The notes beneath the pieces were generated by a model, which saw nothing but the letters and a program-made list of their open reading frames with translations, had not been told where the DNA came from and did no database searches. Below, one piece after another: positions 25,575-33,311 of a stretch of DNA of 64,000 nucleotides. Each line of letters starts with the position of its first letter. The first letter of the stretch is position 1. A program made the position numbers and the translations under genes. The DNA is from CAVVJA01 sp963779485 (GTDB lineage Bacteria > Actinomycetota > Actinomycetes > Mycobacteriales > Jatrophihabitantaceae), in NCBI GenBank assembly GCA_963779485.1, contig CAVZYJ010000023.1, positions 124,001 to 188,000 of the forward strand. The letters are read 5' to 3'.

Positions 25575-26774
25575 TCATCGCGGCATCCTGATCTCGACCT
25601 CGGTTCCTCTGCCGGGCGTGCTGCGCACGTCCACCTTCCCTCCGTGGCGCTCGATGCGCCCGATGATCGAGCTACGGAGACCCTGCCGATCCTTGCCCAC
25701 GGCCTCGAGATCGAATCCGGCTCCCCGATCGCGGACGAACGCGGTGGTGGCCTGCTCATCCGTCTCGACGTAGAGCGACACCGTCGCGACGCCGGCGTGC
25801 TTGGCCGCGTTGACCAGCGCCTCACGGCTCGCCGCGACAACGGCGGCGAGCTTGTCGTCGAGTGCCGCGTCGCCGACCACGACGACGTCGACCTGGATCG
25901 CGTAGTCGTCTTCGATCTCACCGGCGGCGGCGCGCACGGCGGTGGCCAGCTGCCCGCTGGACGTTCGGGTGCCGTACAAGAGCGTGCGCAGCTCGCGCTC
26001 TTGCCCGCGCGCTAGCCGGGCCACCTCGCGCGGCGATTCCGAATTGCGCTGGATGAGCGCGAGCGTTTGCAGGACGGAGTCGTGCAGGTGGGCGGCGAGC
26101 TCAGCCCGCTCCTGCGAACGGATCCGCTCGGCCCGCTCCTCGCTCAGCTCCGAGGCCAGACGGATCCACCAGGGACCGGTGATGAGCGCGAGCCCGACCA
26201 CGACCACGAGGACCGCAACGAATGCCTCGGGCGCGGCAGACAGGTCGCTGCGGATGACGACCGCCACGGCGGCAAGCGCGACCAGCGCGATGCCGATCAG
26301 GATTCGAAGCAGGCCCATTCGTTGGTCGGACTCGGCTGATAGCGACGACCGCGACAGCCGCCACCAGCGCGCGCGCTGTGTCTCCGAAGCCTGCCGCCAG
26401 ATGAACGCGGCTCCGAAGATCGCAAGAACGGACGGCACGAACAGCGAGCCCAGCGGCAGCGTCTCGGCGACCACGCCGATCGATACGACGGCCAGGATTC
26501 CGCCGAGAACCCACTGCACCCATGTGGTCCGAATCCGCTCGGCTTGGCCAGGTGGTGGTGACAGCACGATCCAGAACACGCCATAGAGCACGACGCCGAT
26601 GCCGCCGACGAGGGCGAGGAGGACGAAGGCAATCCGCACCGACAGCGCGGACACCCCGATGTGGTCGGCAATGCCACCCGCCACGCCGCCGAGGATGCGA
26701 CGCTGGGTGCGCCGATACAGCCGCGGGGGCGGTGCCACCGGGGCTTCGGGTGCGGCGTGATCAGCCGTCGTCAC
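25575..26774 (-). CDS. PspC-domain sensor histidine kinase
   Basis: A 399-residue membrane kinase. The first ~75 residues are a PspC domain (RRILGGVAGGIADHIGVSAL and a hydrophobic helix), followed by three or four further membrane helices up to about residue 200. The H-box is HLHDSVLQTL with the phosphorylated His at residue 231, and the HATPase_c domain includes REALVNAAKHAG and DRGAGFD. This is the HisKA_3 type that pairs with NarL regulators. The GTG at 26774 is chosen; an ATG at 26810 is also possible. It diverges from another PspC protein gene. Confidence 0.9.
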   Translation of the reverse strand: MTTADHAAPEAPVAPPPRLYRRTQRRILGGVAGGIADHIGVSALSVRIAFVLLALVGGIGVVLYGVFWIVLSPPPGQAERIRTTWVQWVLGGILAVVSIGVVAETLPLGSLFVPSVLAIFGAAFIWRQASETQRARWWRLSRSSLSAESDQRMGLLRILIGIALVALAAVAVVIRSDLSAAPEAFVAVLVVVVGLALITGPWWIRLASELSEERAERIRSQERAELAAHLHDSVLQTLALIQRNSESPREVARLARGQERELRTLLYGTRTSSGQLATAVRAAAGEIEDDYAIQVDVVVVGDAALDDKLAAVVAASREALVNAAKHAGVATVSLYVETDEQATTAFVRDRGAGFDLEAVGKDRQGLRSSIIGRIERHGGKVDVRSTPGRGTEVEIRMPR

Positions 26775-26907
26775 CCCACAATGATCGCCGGTCGGCCGTC
26801 CGGGCGGCATCAGGTATCGCCCCGATCTCGCTTCGCCAGCGTATTCAGGGTGAGATCAGGGACGTGCCCGATGCCTGGACGGTCTGCGCCGCGCCATCGT
26901 GGGATCC

Positions 26908-28266
26908 ATGACCTCGATGACCGATTCCCCCGCCACACCGCCCGGCTCGACGCCGCCCGGTACCCCGCCTCCCCCCGGCTCACCGCCGCCCGGGGACGGC
27001 CCACCTCCCCCACCGCCGCTGCCGCCGGCCGCTGGGCCGTCCGGCCCCGTCGGATCGGCCGAGCCACCCCCCCGCCCGCCGCTGCGACGCAGTGACACCA
27101 ACCGGGTAGTCGCCGGCGTCTCCGGTGGCCTCGGCGAGTACTTCGGCGTCGACCCGGTGCTGTTCAGGGTGCTGTTCGCGACCTCGGCGTTCTTCGGCGG
27201 CGTCGGCATCATCGCCTATCTGATCGCGTGGGCCGTCATCCCCGAGCGCGGCGCCCCATCCGCCCCGCTCGACGGGGTAGCCCGATGGCTGCGCCGGCAT
27301 CGGGTTCCCTTCGGCGTCGCGGTCGCGGCCGCCGCCATCGTGGCCTGGGTAGCCCTGTTCAGCTGGTGGCGACCCTGGCCGTTCTTCCCGCTGCTGATCG
27401 TCGCGATCGTGCTGGTGGCCGTGCTCGAGCGCAACCGAAGCCGACGTCTCGCCCCCCACGGATCGGGCCCCGTGCCGCCGGTCGGGGCGCCGGACATCAC
27501 CTCGCCGAACGTTTCCCCGACGGGCAGCTCGCTGGCCGACTACTCGACGGTCAGCGCGGGGCAGACGAGCCCGACACTTCCCTACCCGCCCGGGTCAGCT
27601 AGCGGCTCGCAAACCGAGTTCGGGGCGTGGATCTCCGAGTCGCGCGCCGCGCGCCGCCGGCGCCGCATCGCGAACCGGCCGGTCCGCGTGGCCGTGTGGA
27701 GCGCACTTGCGCTGGCTTTGCTCGGTCTCGGTATCGCGGACGCCGTAGCCGGGATCGCCATATCGACCTACTTGTGGGTCATCGCGAGCATCGTGATCGT
27801 GGGGCTCGTCGTCGGCGCCGCGACCCGCCGTCCGGTGTGGGGCTTCTCGCCCGTGCTCATTCCTGCGTTCCTGCTGATCTTCGCGCTGGGCGGGACGTCG
27901 GCGAGCCTGCACGACGGCTCGGGTGACCAGACGTACGCGCCCACGTCGGCAGGCGAGTTGAAGTCCAGCTACCACCAGGCCTTTGGCCGCGCCACGCTGG
28001 ATCTGACCCAGGTCGGTCAGCTCGACGGAACGCGGACCGTGCAGGTGCGGCAGGCGGCCGGCCAGGTCCGGATCATCGTTGCGCGGACCATGGATGTGAC
28101 GGTGCGAAACCACATCTGGGCCGGCTCGGTCGAGGTCGACCGCATCGAGGTGCAGTCCGGCTTCAATTTCGACCGCGACGTCGTGTTCGGTCCCAGCAAC
28201 GCCGACCGGCTCACGGTGAACGTCGACCTGTCGGACGGGCAGGTGAGTATCACGCGAGTGGGTTAG
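26908..28266 (+). CDS. PspC-domain membrane protein with extracytoplasmic C-terminal domain
   Basis: A 452-residue protein. A Pro/Gly-rich leader (to about residue 58) is followed by a PspC domain (about 60-115, SDTNRVVAGVSGGLGEYFGV), two more membrane helices near 130-165, a Ser/Pro-rich linker, helices around 255-325, and a C-terminal domain of about 115 residues rich in beta-prone sequence (ATLDLTQVGQLDGTRTVQVR), like the DUF4097/LiaF-type domains. It is transcribed away from the PspC kinase over 133 bp, suggesting a joint envelope-stress module. The ATG at 26908 is one of three close candidates. Confidence 0.85.
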   Translation: MTSMTDSPATPPGSTPPGTPPPPGSPPPGDGPPPPPPLPPAAGPSGPVGSAEPPPRPPLRRSDTNRVVAGVSGGLGEYFGVDPVLFRVLFATSAFFGGVGIIAYLIAWAVIPERGAPSAPLDGVARWLRRHRVPFGVAVAAAAIVAWVALFSWWRPWPFFPLLIVAIVLVAVLERNRSRRLAPHGSGPVPPVGAPDITSPNVSPTGSSLADYSTVSAGQTSPTLPYPPGSASGSQTEFGAWISESRAARRRRRIANRPVRVAVWSALALALLGLGIADAVAGIAISTYLWVIASIVIVGLVVGAATRRPVWGFSPVLIPAFLLIFALGGTSASLHDGSGDQTYAPTSAGELKSSYHQAFGRATLDLTQVGQLDGTRTVQVRQAAGQVRIIVARTMDVTVRNHIWAGSVEVDRIEVQSGFNFDRDVVFGPSNADRLTVNVDLSDGQVSITRVG

Positions 28267-28285
28267 CGCGTCGTCAATTGATCAG

Positions 28286-28318
28286 GGCGGTCCCGGCTTG
28301 GGGTAGGCCGGGGCCGCC
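28286..28318 (+). terminator. GC-rich hairpin after the PspC gene
   Basis: GGCGGTCCCGGC (28286-28297) pairs with GCCGGGGCCGCC (28307-28318) over 12 bp with one G-U and a 9-nt loop, 20 bp after the PspC gene stop. There is no U-tract, as is common for actinobacterial terminators. Confidence 0.6.
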
Positions 28319-28378
28319 TGACTCTGGTGCCATGGTGATCACCTCGCCCATACTGTCGGGAACGGACTTGGGGGGCCG

Positions 28379-28945
28379 ATGACCGCGACGGGCGATGCGC
28401 CCACTGCGCGATCTCAGCAGCAATGGGGCCTGGCGGCCGTCGGTGCGCTCGGGATCGCGGTCGCGGCAGCCCTGGCCGGTTACGCGCACGCGAGTCCGGG
28501 CAACGGCGCGACCATCACCACGTTCGGATTCTCGGCCCTGCTGCCGATGAAGGCCTGGCTGACCAGCGCGGCCACCGCTTTGGTTATCGTCCAGGTGCTC
28601 ACCGCGGCCTCGATGTGGGGCCGTCTCGGCCGCCGGACGCCGGCCTGGGCCGCTCCGGTTCACCGTTGGTCGGGCACCCTGGCTTTCGTGATCACGTTGC
28701 CCGTGGTCTTCCACTGCGTGTGGTCACTCGGATTCGCGACCGACACGCCGCGCACCCTGATCCATTCGATAGCCGGCTGCCTGTTCTACGGCGTGTTCGC
28801 CGCCAAGATGCTCTCGCTGCGCCTGCGCGGCCTACCGGGCTGGACGCTGCCGGTCCTCGGTGGGCTGCTTGCCGTCCTGCTCGTCGTGCTGTGGTTCAGC
28901 GCGTCCTTCTGGTACTTCACCCAATCCGGAGGGCCGCTCACGTGA
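28379..28945 (+). CDS. DUF6529-like five-helix membrane protein, possible haem protein
   Basis: A 188-residue protein with five hydrophobic helices (about residues 16-36, 58-80, 98-118, 128-147 and 155-181). Histidines H95 and H112 bracket the third helix and H129 begins the fourth, an arrangement that could ligate haem b as in small b-type cytochromes. This is an inference; no diagnostic motif proves it. GGGGGG precedes the ATG. Its stop overlaps the Rieske gene start (GTGA at 28942-28945), so the two proteins are probably made together and may form an electron-transfer unit. Confidence 0.75.
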   Translation: MTATGDAPTARSQQQWGLAAVGALGIAVAAALAGYAHASPGNGATITTFGFSALLPMKAWLTSAATALVIVQVLTAASMWGRLGRRTPAWAAPVHRWSGTLAFVITLPVVFHCVWSLGFATDTPRTLIHSIAGCLFYGVFAAKMLSLRLRGLPGWTLPVLGGLLAVLLVVLWFSASFWYFTQSGGPLT

Positions 28946-29385
28946 CCGAGCACGATGCGAGCGCGCGCGACGTGTCGCGCCGGAACCTCCTGCAGGGCGC
29001 CGGTATCGCGGTGGGCGCCGGCGTCCTCGGCGCGGTCGGCTACACGGTGTACGGCCCGGGCGGGCAAGGAGCTCCGTACGCGCCGCCGAGCAGCTCCAAC
29101 GGGCTTGTCCTCGCCCCAGTAGCCGACATCCCGGACGGCGGTGGCGTGGTGCTCACCAAGTCCAAGATCGTGCTGACCCGAACCGGCAGCCAGATCGCCG
29201 CTTTCTCAGCCGTGTGCACCCATCAGGCCTGCCTCGTCAACAGTGTGCGGAATGGTGTGATCACCTGCCCGTGCCACGGCAGCGAATTCGACGCGAGTAC
29301 CGGTGCGGTGCGCAACGGCCCGGCCAGCTCGCCCTTGCCACCCGTGCAGATCCACATCGTCGACAACTCAGTCGTGAAGGGATGA
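28942..29385 (+). CDS. Tat-exported Rieske [2Fe-2S] protein
   Basis: A 147-residue protein. The N-terminus carries a twin-arginine signal (SRRNLLQG, R13-R14) followed by a hydrophobic stretch to residue 37. The Rieske domain has both halves of the cluster site, C92-T-H94 and C109-P-C111-H112, plus the C97/C111 pair that forms the stabilising disulfide in high-potential Rieske proteins. It is therefore expected outside the membrane, anchored or released. The partner is likely the five-helix protein encoded just upstream. It is too small to be the bc1-complex Rieske subunit of actinobacteria, which has extra N-terminal helices. Confidence 0.93.
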   Translation: MTEHDASARDVSRRNLLQGAGIAVGAGVLGAVGYTVYGPGGQGAPYAPPSSSNGLVLAPVADIPDGGGVVLTKSKIVLTRTGSQIAAFSAVCTHQACLVNSVRNGVITCPCHGSEFDASTGAVRNGPASSPLPPVQIHIVDNSVVKG

Positions 29386-29389
29386 CCCG

Positions 29390-29473
29390 ATGATCGTGAA
29401 GCGGTTGCCGACATGGATCTGGATTGCTGCCGCCTCGTTCACCGCGGGTGCGCTGATTGCCGCCCTCTTCTGA
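29390..29473 (+). CDS. 27-residue single-helix membrane peptide
   Basis: ATG at 29390, four bp after the Rieske stop, opens 27 codons to TGA at 29471-29473. AGGGA about 8 bp upstream is a fitting ribosome site. The product has a short basic head (MIVKRLP) and one hydrophobic helix (TWIWIAAASFTAGALIAALF). The size recalls tiny accessory subunits of membrane redox complexes. No relative is recognised; support comes from its ribosome site, spacing and hydrophobic pattern. Confidence 0.6.
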   Translation: MIVKRLPTWIWIAAASFTAGALIAALF

Positions 29474-29479
29474 TACCCA

Positions 29480-31042
29480 CTACTCCCACTCGATCGTGCC
29501 TGGGGGCTTGGACGTCAGGTCCAGGACGATCCGGTTGATCTCGCGCACCTCGTTCGTGATGCGGGTGGAGATCCGCTCGAGCACGTCGTAGGGCACACGG
29601 GTCCAGTCCGCGGTCATCGCGTCCTCGGACGACACCGGACGCAGCACGACCGGATGCCCGTAGGTGCGCCCATCGCCCTGCACACCCACCGACCGCACCG
29701 TGGCCAGCAGCACCACCGGGCATTGCCAGATGTCCCGATCCAGTCCGGCGGCCGAGAGCTCGGCGCGCGCGATGGCATCCGCTCGGCGCAGCACCGCGAG
29801 CCGCGGAGCGGTGACCTCTCCGACGATGCGGATGCCCAGGCCGGGACCGGGGAACGGCTGCCGCCAGACGATCTCGGGCGGCAGGCCCAGCTGCTCGCCG
29901 ACCCGGCGCACCTCGTCCTTGAACAGGTCGCGCAGCGGCTCGACGAGAGCGAATTGCAGGTCGTCCGGCAATCCACCGACGTTGTGGTGGCTCTTGATGT
30001 TCGCGGCGCCGGTGCCACCGCCAGACTCGACCACGTCCGGGTACAGCGTCCCCTGCACCAGAAAATCGACGGTGGCCCCGGTCTCGCCGGCCTCTTCGAC
30101 GACCTCGCGGGCGGCCGCCTCGAATACGCGAATGAACTCCCGCCCGATGATCTTGCGCTTGTCCTCGGGATCGACCACTCCGGCGAGCGCGTGCACGAAC
30201 CGGTCCGCCGCCTCGACCACCTTCAGCCGCACGCCGGTGGCGGCAACGTAGTCTCGCTCGACCTGCTCGGCCTCCCCGGCCCGAAGCAGCCCGTGGTCGA
30301 CGAAGACGCAGGTGAGCTGATCGCCGACCGCCCGCTGGACCAACGCCGCGGCCACCGCCGAGTCGACGCCACCGGAGAGGCCGCAGATCACCCGTTTCCC
30401 GCCGACCTGAGCGCGAATCCGGGACACGTGTTCGTCGATGATGTTGGCCTCGGTCCACTGTGGGCGGATCCCGGCAATGTCGAACAGGAAGCGCTGCAGG
30501 ATCTGCTGGCCGTGTTGGGTGTGCAGTACCTCGGGATGGAATTGCACCCCGGCGAGCCCGCGCCCGACGTTCTCGAACGAGGCCACCGGTGCGCCGGCCG
30601 AGCGGCCCGTCACCACGAAGCCGTTCGGAGCTCGGGTCACCTCGTCGCCGTGGCTCATCCACACTTGCTGTTGTGGCGGCAACCCGCGCAGCAGCACGCC
30701 AGGCTCGAGCACCTGGAGCGTGGTCCGCCCGAATTCGCTGCCACCCGTCGCCGCCACTGTGCCGCCGAGCGCTTGCACCATCGCCTGGAAGCCGTAGCAG
30801 ATGCCGAGCACGGGTACGCCCGCCGCAAACAATGCCGGATCGGCTTGCGGCGCATCCTCGGCGTACACGCTGGCCGGGCCGCCGGACAGTACGATCGCCT
30901 TGGGCTCCCGAGCCAGCACGTCGGCCACCGACGCGGTATGCGGGACGATCTCGGAGTAGACGTGGGCCTCGCGAATACGGCGCGCGATCAGCTGCGCGTA
31001 CTGGGCGCCATAGTCCACAACCAGGACGAGATCCGGCCTCAT
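29480..31042 (-). CDS. guaA: GMP synthase (glutamine-hydrolysing)
   Basis: Converts XMP to GMP using glutamine and ATP. The 520-residue protein has the class I glutaminase domain first (GGPASVYAEDAP, nucleophile in GICYG, then FHPEV with the catalytic His), the PP-loop ATP site SGGVDSAVAAALV near residue 225, and the C-terminal dimerisation domain ending in SKPPGTIEWE, the usual GuaA terminus. It follows the SDR gene on the same strand in the guaB-guaB3 group. It converges with the 27-residue peptide gene, leaving 6 bp. Confidence 0.97.
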   Translation of the reverse strand: MRPDLVLVVDYGAQYAQLIARRIREAHVYSEIVPHTASVADVLAREPKAIVLSGGPASVYAEDAPQADPALFAAGVPVLGICYGFQAMVQALGGTVAATGGSEFGRTTLQVLEPGVLLRGLPPQQQVWMSHGDEVTRAPNGFVVTGRSAGAPVASFENVGRGLAGVQFHPEVLHTQHGQQILQRFLFDIAGIRPQWTEANIIDEHVSRIRAQVGGKRVICGLSGGVDSAVAAALVQRAVGDQLTCVFVDHGLLRAGEAEQVERDYVAATGVRLKVVEAADRFVHALAGVVDPEDKRKIIGREFIRVFEAAAREVVEEAGETGATVDFLVQGTLYPDVVESGGGTGAANIKSHHNVGGLPDDLQFALVEPLRDLFKDEVRRVGEQLGLPPEIVWRQPFPGPGLGIRIVGEVTAPRLAVLRRADAIARAELSAAGLDRDIWQCPVVLLATVRSVGVQGDGRTYGHPVVLRPVSSEDAMTADWTRVPYDVLERISTRITNEVREINRIVLDLTSKPPGTIEWE

Positions 31043-31073
31043 CGCGCCAGTTTAGGGTTGTGAGCCTCCAAGA

Positions 31074-32000
31074 TCAGCGGCGCTCGCCGGACCAGCGGTA
31101 GCGGAATCCGGTCAGCTCCTCGCTGACTTGCCATAGCTGCCGAGCGAGCGTCTTGTCCCGAGCGAGCGGCGACGCCTCCGCAGCGCCGATCGGGCCTCGC
31201 GTCTCGTGCAGCCGTTGGGGTCCGGTGAAGCTCCCCGGTTCGGCTTCCGACGCGGCGTACAGGATGGCCCGCGCTCCGTTCGCGGCCGACTGGGTGAACG
31301 CCGAGACCAACGGGGGAAGGACGGTCCGCACCAGCCGGTTCGCTCCGGCCCCCTCGGGGTCGGCGACCAGGCCCGTCGCGGAGTAGCCGGGGTGCGCGGC
31401 GGTCGAGGTGAGCCGCAAGCCATGGGCGCTGGCCCGCCGTTGCAACTCGAAGGCGAACATCAGGTTGGCGAGCTTCGAGTTGGCATAGGCCCGCTGCGAC
31501 CGGTACGGGCCTACCGCGTTTCCGTCGAGGACGTCCTCCCGGCCGCCGTGATGCGCGAGCGACGACACCGTGACCACGCGGGGCTCGTCGGCCGCGAGCA
31601 GAGCGGGCAGTAGCAAACCGGTGAGCACGAAATGCCCGAGGTGGTTGGTCCCGAACTGGAGTTCGAAGTCGTTCGCGGTGACCGCCCGACGGGGCGGGGC
31701 CATGACTCCGGCGTTGTTCACGAGCAGGTGCAGCGGCCCGTCGAAGCCCTCGCCGAACTCGCGGACCGACATCATGTCGGCGAGGTCGATGTGTCGCACC
31801 TCGACATCAGCGTGAGTTACCCGGCTGCGGATGTCGTCCGCGGCCTGCTTGCCGCGCTCGACATCCCGGCAGGCGATCATGACGCGCGCCCCGTGCCGGG
31901 CCAGCTCGTGGGCAGTCGCTCGGCCGATTCCGGAGTTGCCGCCAGTGACGACCGCGACCCGCTCCCCGAGCCGCGGCAGCTGCGCCGCGGTCCACGCCAT
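31074..32000 (-). CDS. short-chain dehydrogenase/reductase
   Basis: A 308-residue classical/extended SDR. The NAD(P) motif TGGNSGIG lies near residue 20, NNAGVM further on, and the catalytic Tyr and Lys in YANSK. The sequence resembles the retinol-dehydrogenase-like SDRs of actinobacteria. The ATG at 32000 gives the expected N-terminus just before the Rossmann strand. It sits between guaB3 and guaA but is unlikely to act in purine synthesis. The substrate cannot be named. Confidence 0.88.
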   Translation of the reverse strand: MAWTAAQLPRLGERVAVVTGGNSGIGRATAHELARHGARVMIACRDVERGKQAADDIRSRVTHADVEVRHIDLADMMSVREFGEGFDGPLHLLVNNAGVMAPPRRAVTANDFELQFGTNHLGHFVLTGLLLPALLAADEPRVVTVSSLAHHGGREDVLDGNAVGPYRSQRAYANSKLANLMFAFELQRRASAHGLRLTSTAAHPGYSATGLVADPEGAGANRLVRTVLPPLVSAFTQSAANGARAILYAASEAEPGSFTGPQRLHETRGPIGAAEASPLARDKTLARQLWQVSEELTGFRYRWSGERR

Positions 32001-32106
32001 GCGGCGAAACCTACGCGTCGAGGTGTGAGATACGCGTCGCACCGGTGCGGTCGATCACGTGACCATCTTCACTGCCGCCGTAGCACCCGGTCGGAGATGG
32101 CCAGGA

Positions 32107-33246
32107 TCAGGTGCGCCCCGTCAATATCAGCTCGGCTTTCTGGAACTCCTTCACCGACGAATAGCCGCACTTGCCCATGACCCGCCGCAGCGCACCGAAG
32201 AGATTGCGTTGCCCGCTGGGGTCACTGGTCGGGCCGATGACGACCTCCTCCAGACTCGGGGCGGCCGTCTCACCGCGCGGCAGCCTCACCACGGCCGAGC
32301 GCGGCACTCTCGGGTGCGCGGCCGTGGCATCCCAGTACCACCCGGCGCCGGGGGCCTCGGCCGCGGTCGCGAGCGCATCCCCGAGCATCACGGCATCGGC
32401 GCCGCAGCCCAGCGCCTTGGCGATGTCGCCACCGGTCACCAGGTCGCCGTAGGCGATGAGGTGCACGTACCGGCCGCCGGTCTCGTCGAGGTAGTCCCGC
32501 CGCGCCGCGGCCGCGTCGATGATCGCGGTGGCCATCGGCACGTCGATACCGAGTGCCGAGTGCGTGGTCGAACCCACGTGCGCGCCGTAGCCGATGATCA
32601 CGCCGGCGGCCCCGGTCCGCATGAGGTGCAGCGCCGTCTGGTAGTTGGTGCATCCGCCGACGATGATCGGCACGTCGACGTCGGCGGTGAACGTCTTGAG
32701 GTTGAGGGCTGTGTCACCCTTTTCGTTCGGGGCACGTCCGACGTGCTCGGCCGAGATGACGGTGCCCTGCACGACCAGCAGATCGACGCCCGCCGCCAGG
32801 GCATGGGGCGCCAGTTCCACGGTGTGCTGAGGTGAGAGCCGAACGGCGACGACGTCGCCGGCCGCCCGCAGCTCGACGATGCGGCGCGCCAGCAGATCGG
32901 GCGACACCGGCGTGGCGTACGCGGCCTGCAGCGCCCTGGTGTCGAGGTCACCTCGACCAAGCTCGGCGATGCGATCCGCGGCGTCCTCGTGCCGGGTCCA
33001 CAGCCCCTCGCCGTCCAGGACGGCCAAGCCGCCGAGGCGACCGATGAGCTCCGCGGTTTCGGGCGAGACCACCGCGTCCGACGGAGCCGCGACCAGCGGC
33101 AGGTCGAAGGAGTTGGCGTCGATCTGCCACGCGGTGGACACCACCGAGGCGCCCCGGGTGCGCCGGGTGGGCACCAGAGCGACCTCGTCGAGGCGGTAAC
33201 CGCGACGCGCGCTGCGCCCCAGTCCGATCTCTACGGTGTCCGGCAC
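32107..33246 (-). CDS. guaB3: GuaB3-family IMP dehydrogenase-related protein
   Basis: A 379-residue TIM-barrel protein of the IMPDH/GMPR superfamily, without CBS domains, of the kind that accompanies guaB in actinobacteria. The N-terminus (VEIGLGRSARRGYRLDEVAL) and GIDVPMATAIIDAAAARRDY are typical. The catalytic Cys loop of true IMPDH is absent (the region reads GYGAHVGSTTHSALG), and the IADGG phosphate/IMP motif is altered to IAYGD. It may be catalytically unusual or regulatory. It lies 65 bp after guaB. Confidence 0.88.
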   Translation of the reverse strand: MPDTVEIGLGRSARRGYRLDEVALVPTRRTRGASVVSTAWQIDANSFDLPLVAAPSDAVVSPETAELIGRLGGLAVLDGEGLWTRHEDAADRIAELGRGDLDTRALQAAYATPVSPDLLARRIVELRAAGDVVAVRLSPQHTVELAPHALAAGVDLLVVQGTVISAEHVGRAPNEKGDTALNLKTFTADVDVPIIVGGCTNYQTALHLMRTGAAGVIIGYGAHVGSTTHSALGIDVPMATAIIDAAAARRDYLDETGGRYVHLIAYGDLVTGGDIAKALGCGADAVMLGDALATAAEAPGAGWYWDATAAHPRVPRSAVVRLPRGETAAPSLEEVVIGPTSDPSGQRNLFGALRRVMGKCGYSSVKEFQKAELILTGRT

Positions 33247-33311
33247 AGCGCCCTAGTCTGCCCGACCGGCGCGGCTGGCGTCTGCTCGGTGCGGAAGCTG
33301 ACCGGTCGGCG

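Noticed and set aside
24902..25921. A 339-codon version of the response regulator
   Set aside because: The extra N-terminal 127 codons overlap the kinase gene in another frame and have Ser/Thr/Arg composition of a shadow; the receiver domain begins right after ATG 25540.
29156..29176. AAGTCCAAGATCGTG resembling the dispersed repeat
   Set aside because: It lies inside the Rieske gene, encodes KSKIVL in frame, has no second arm and differs at the 3' end.
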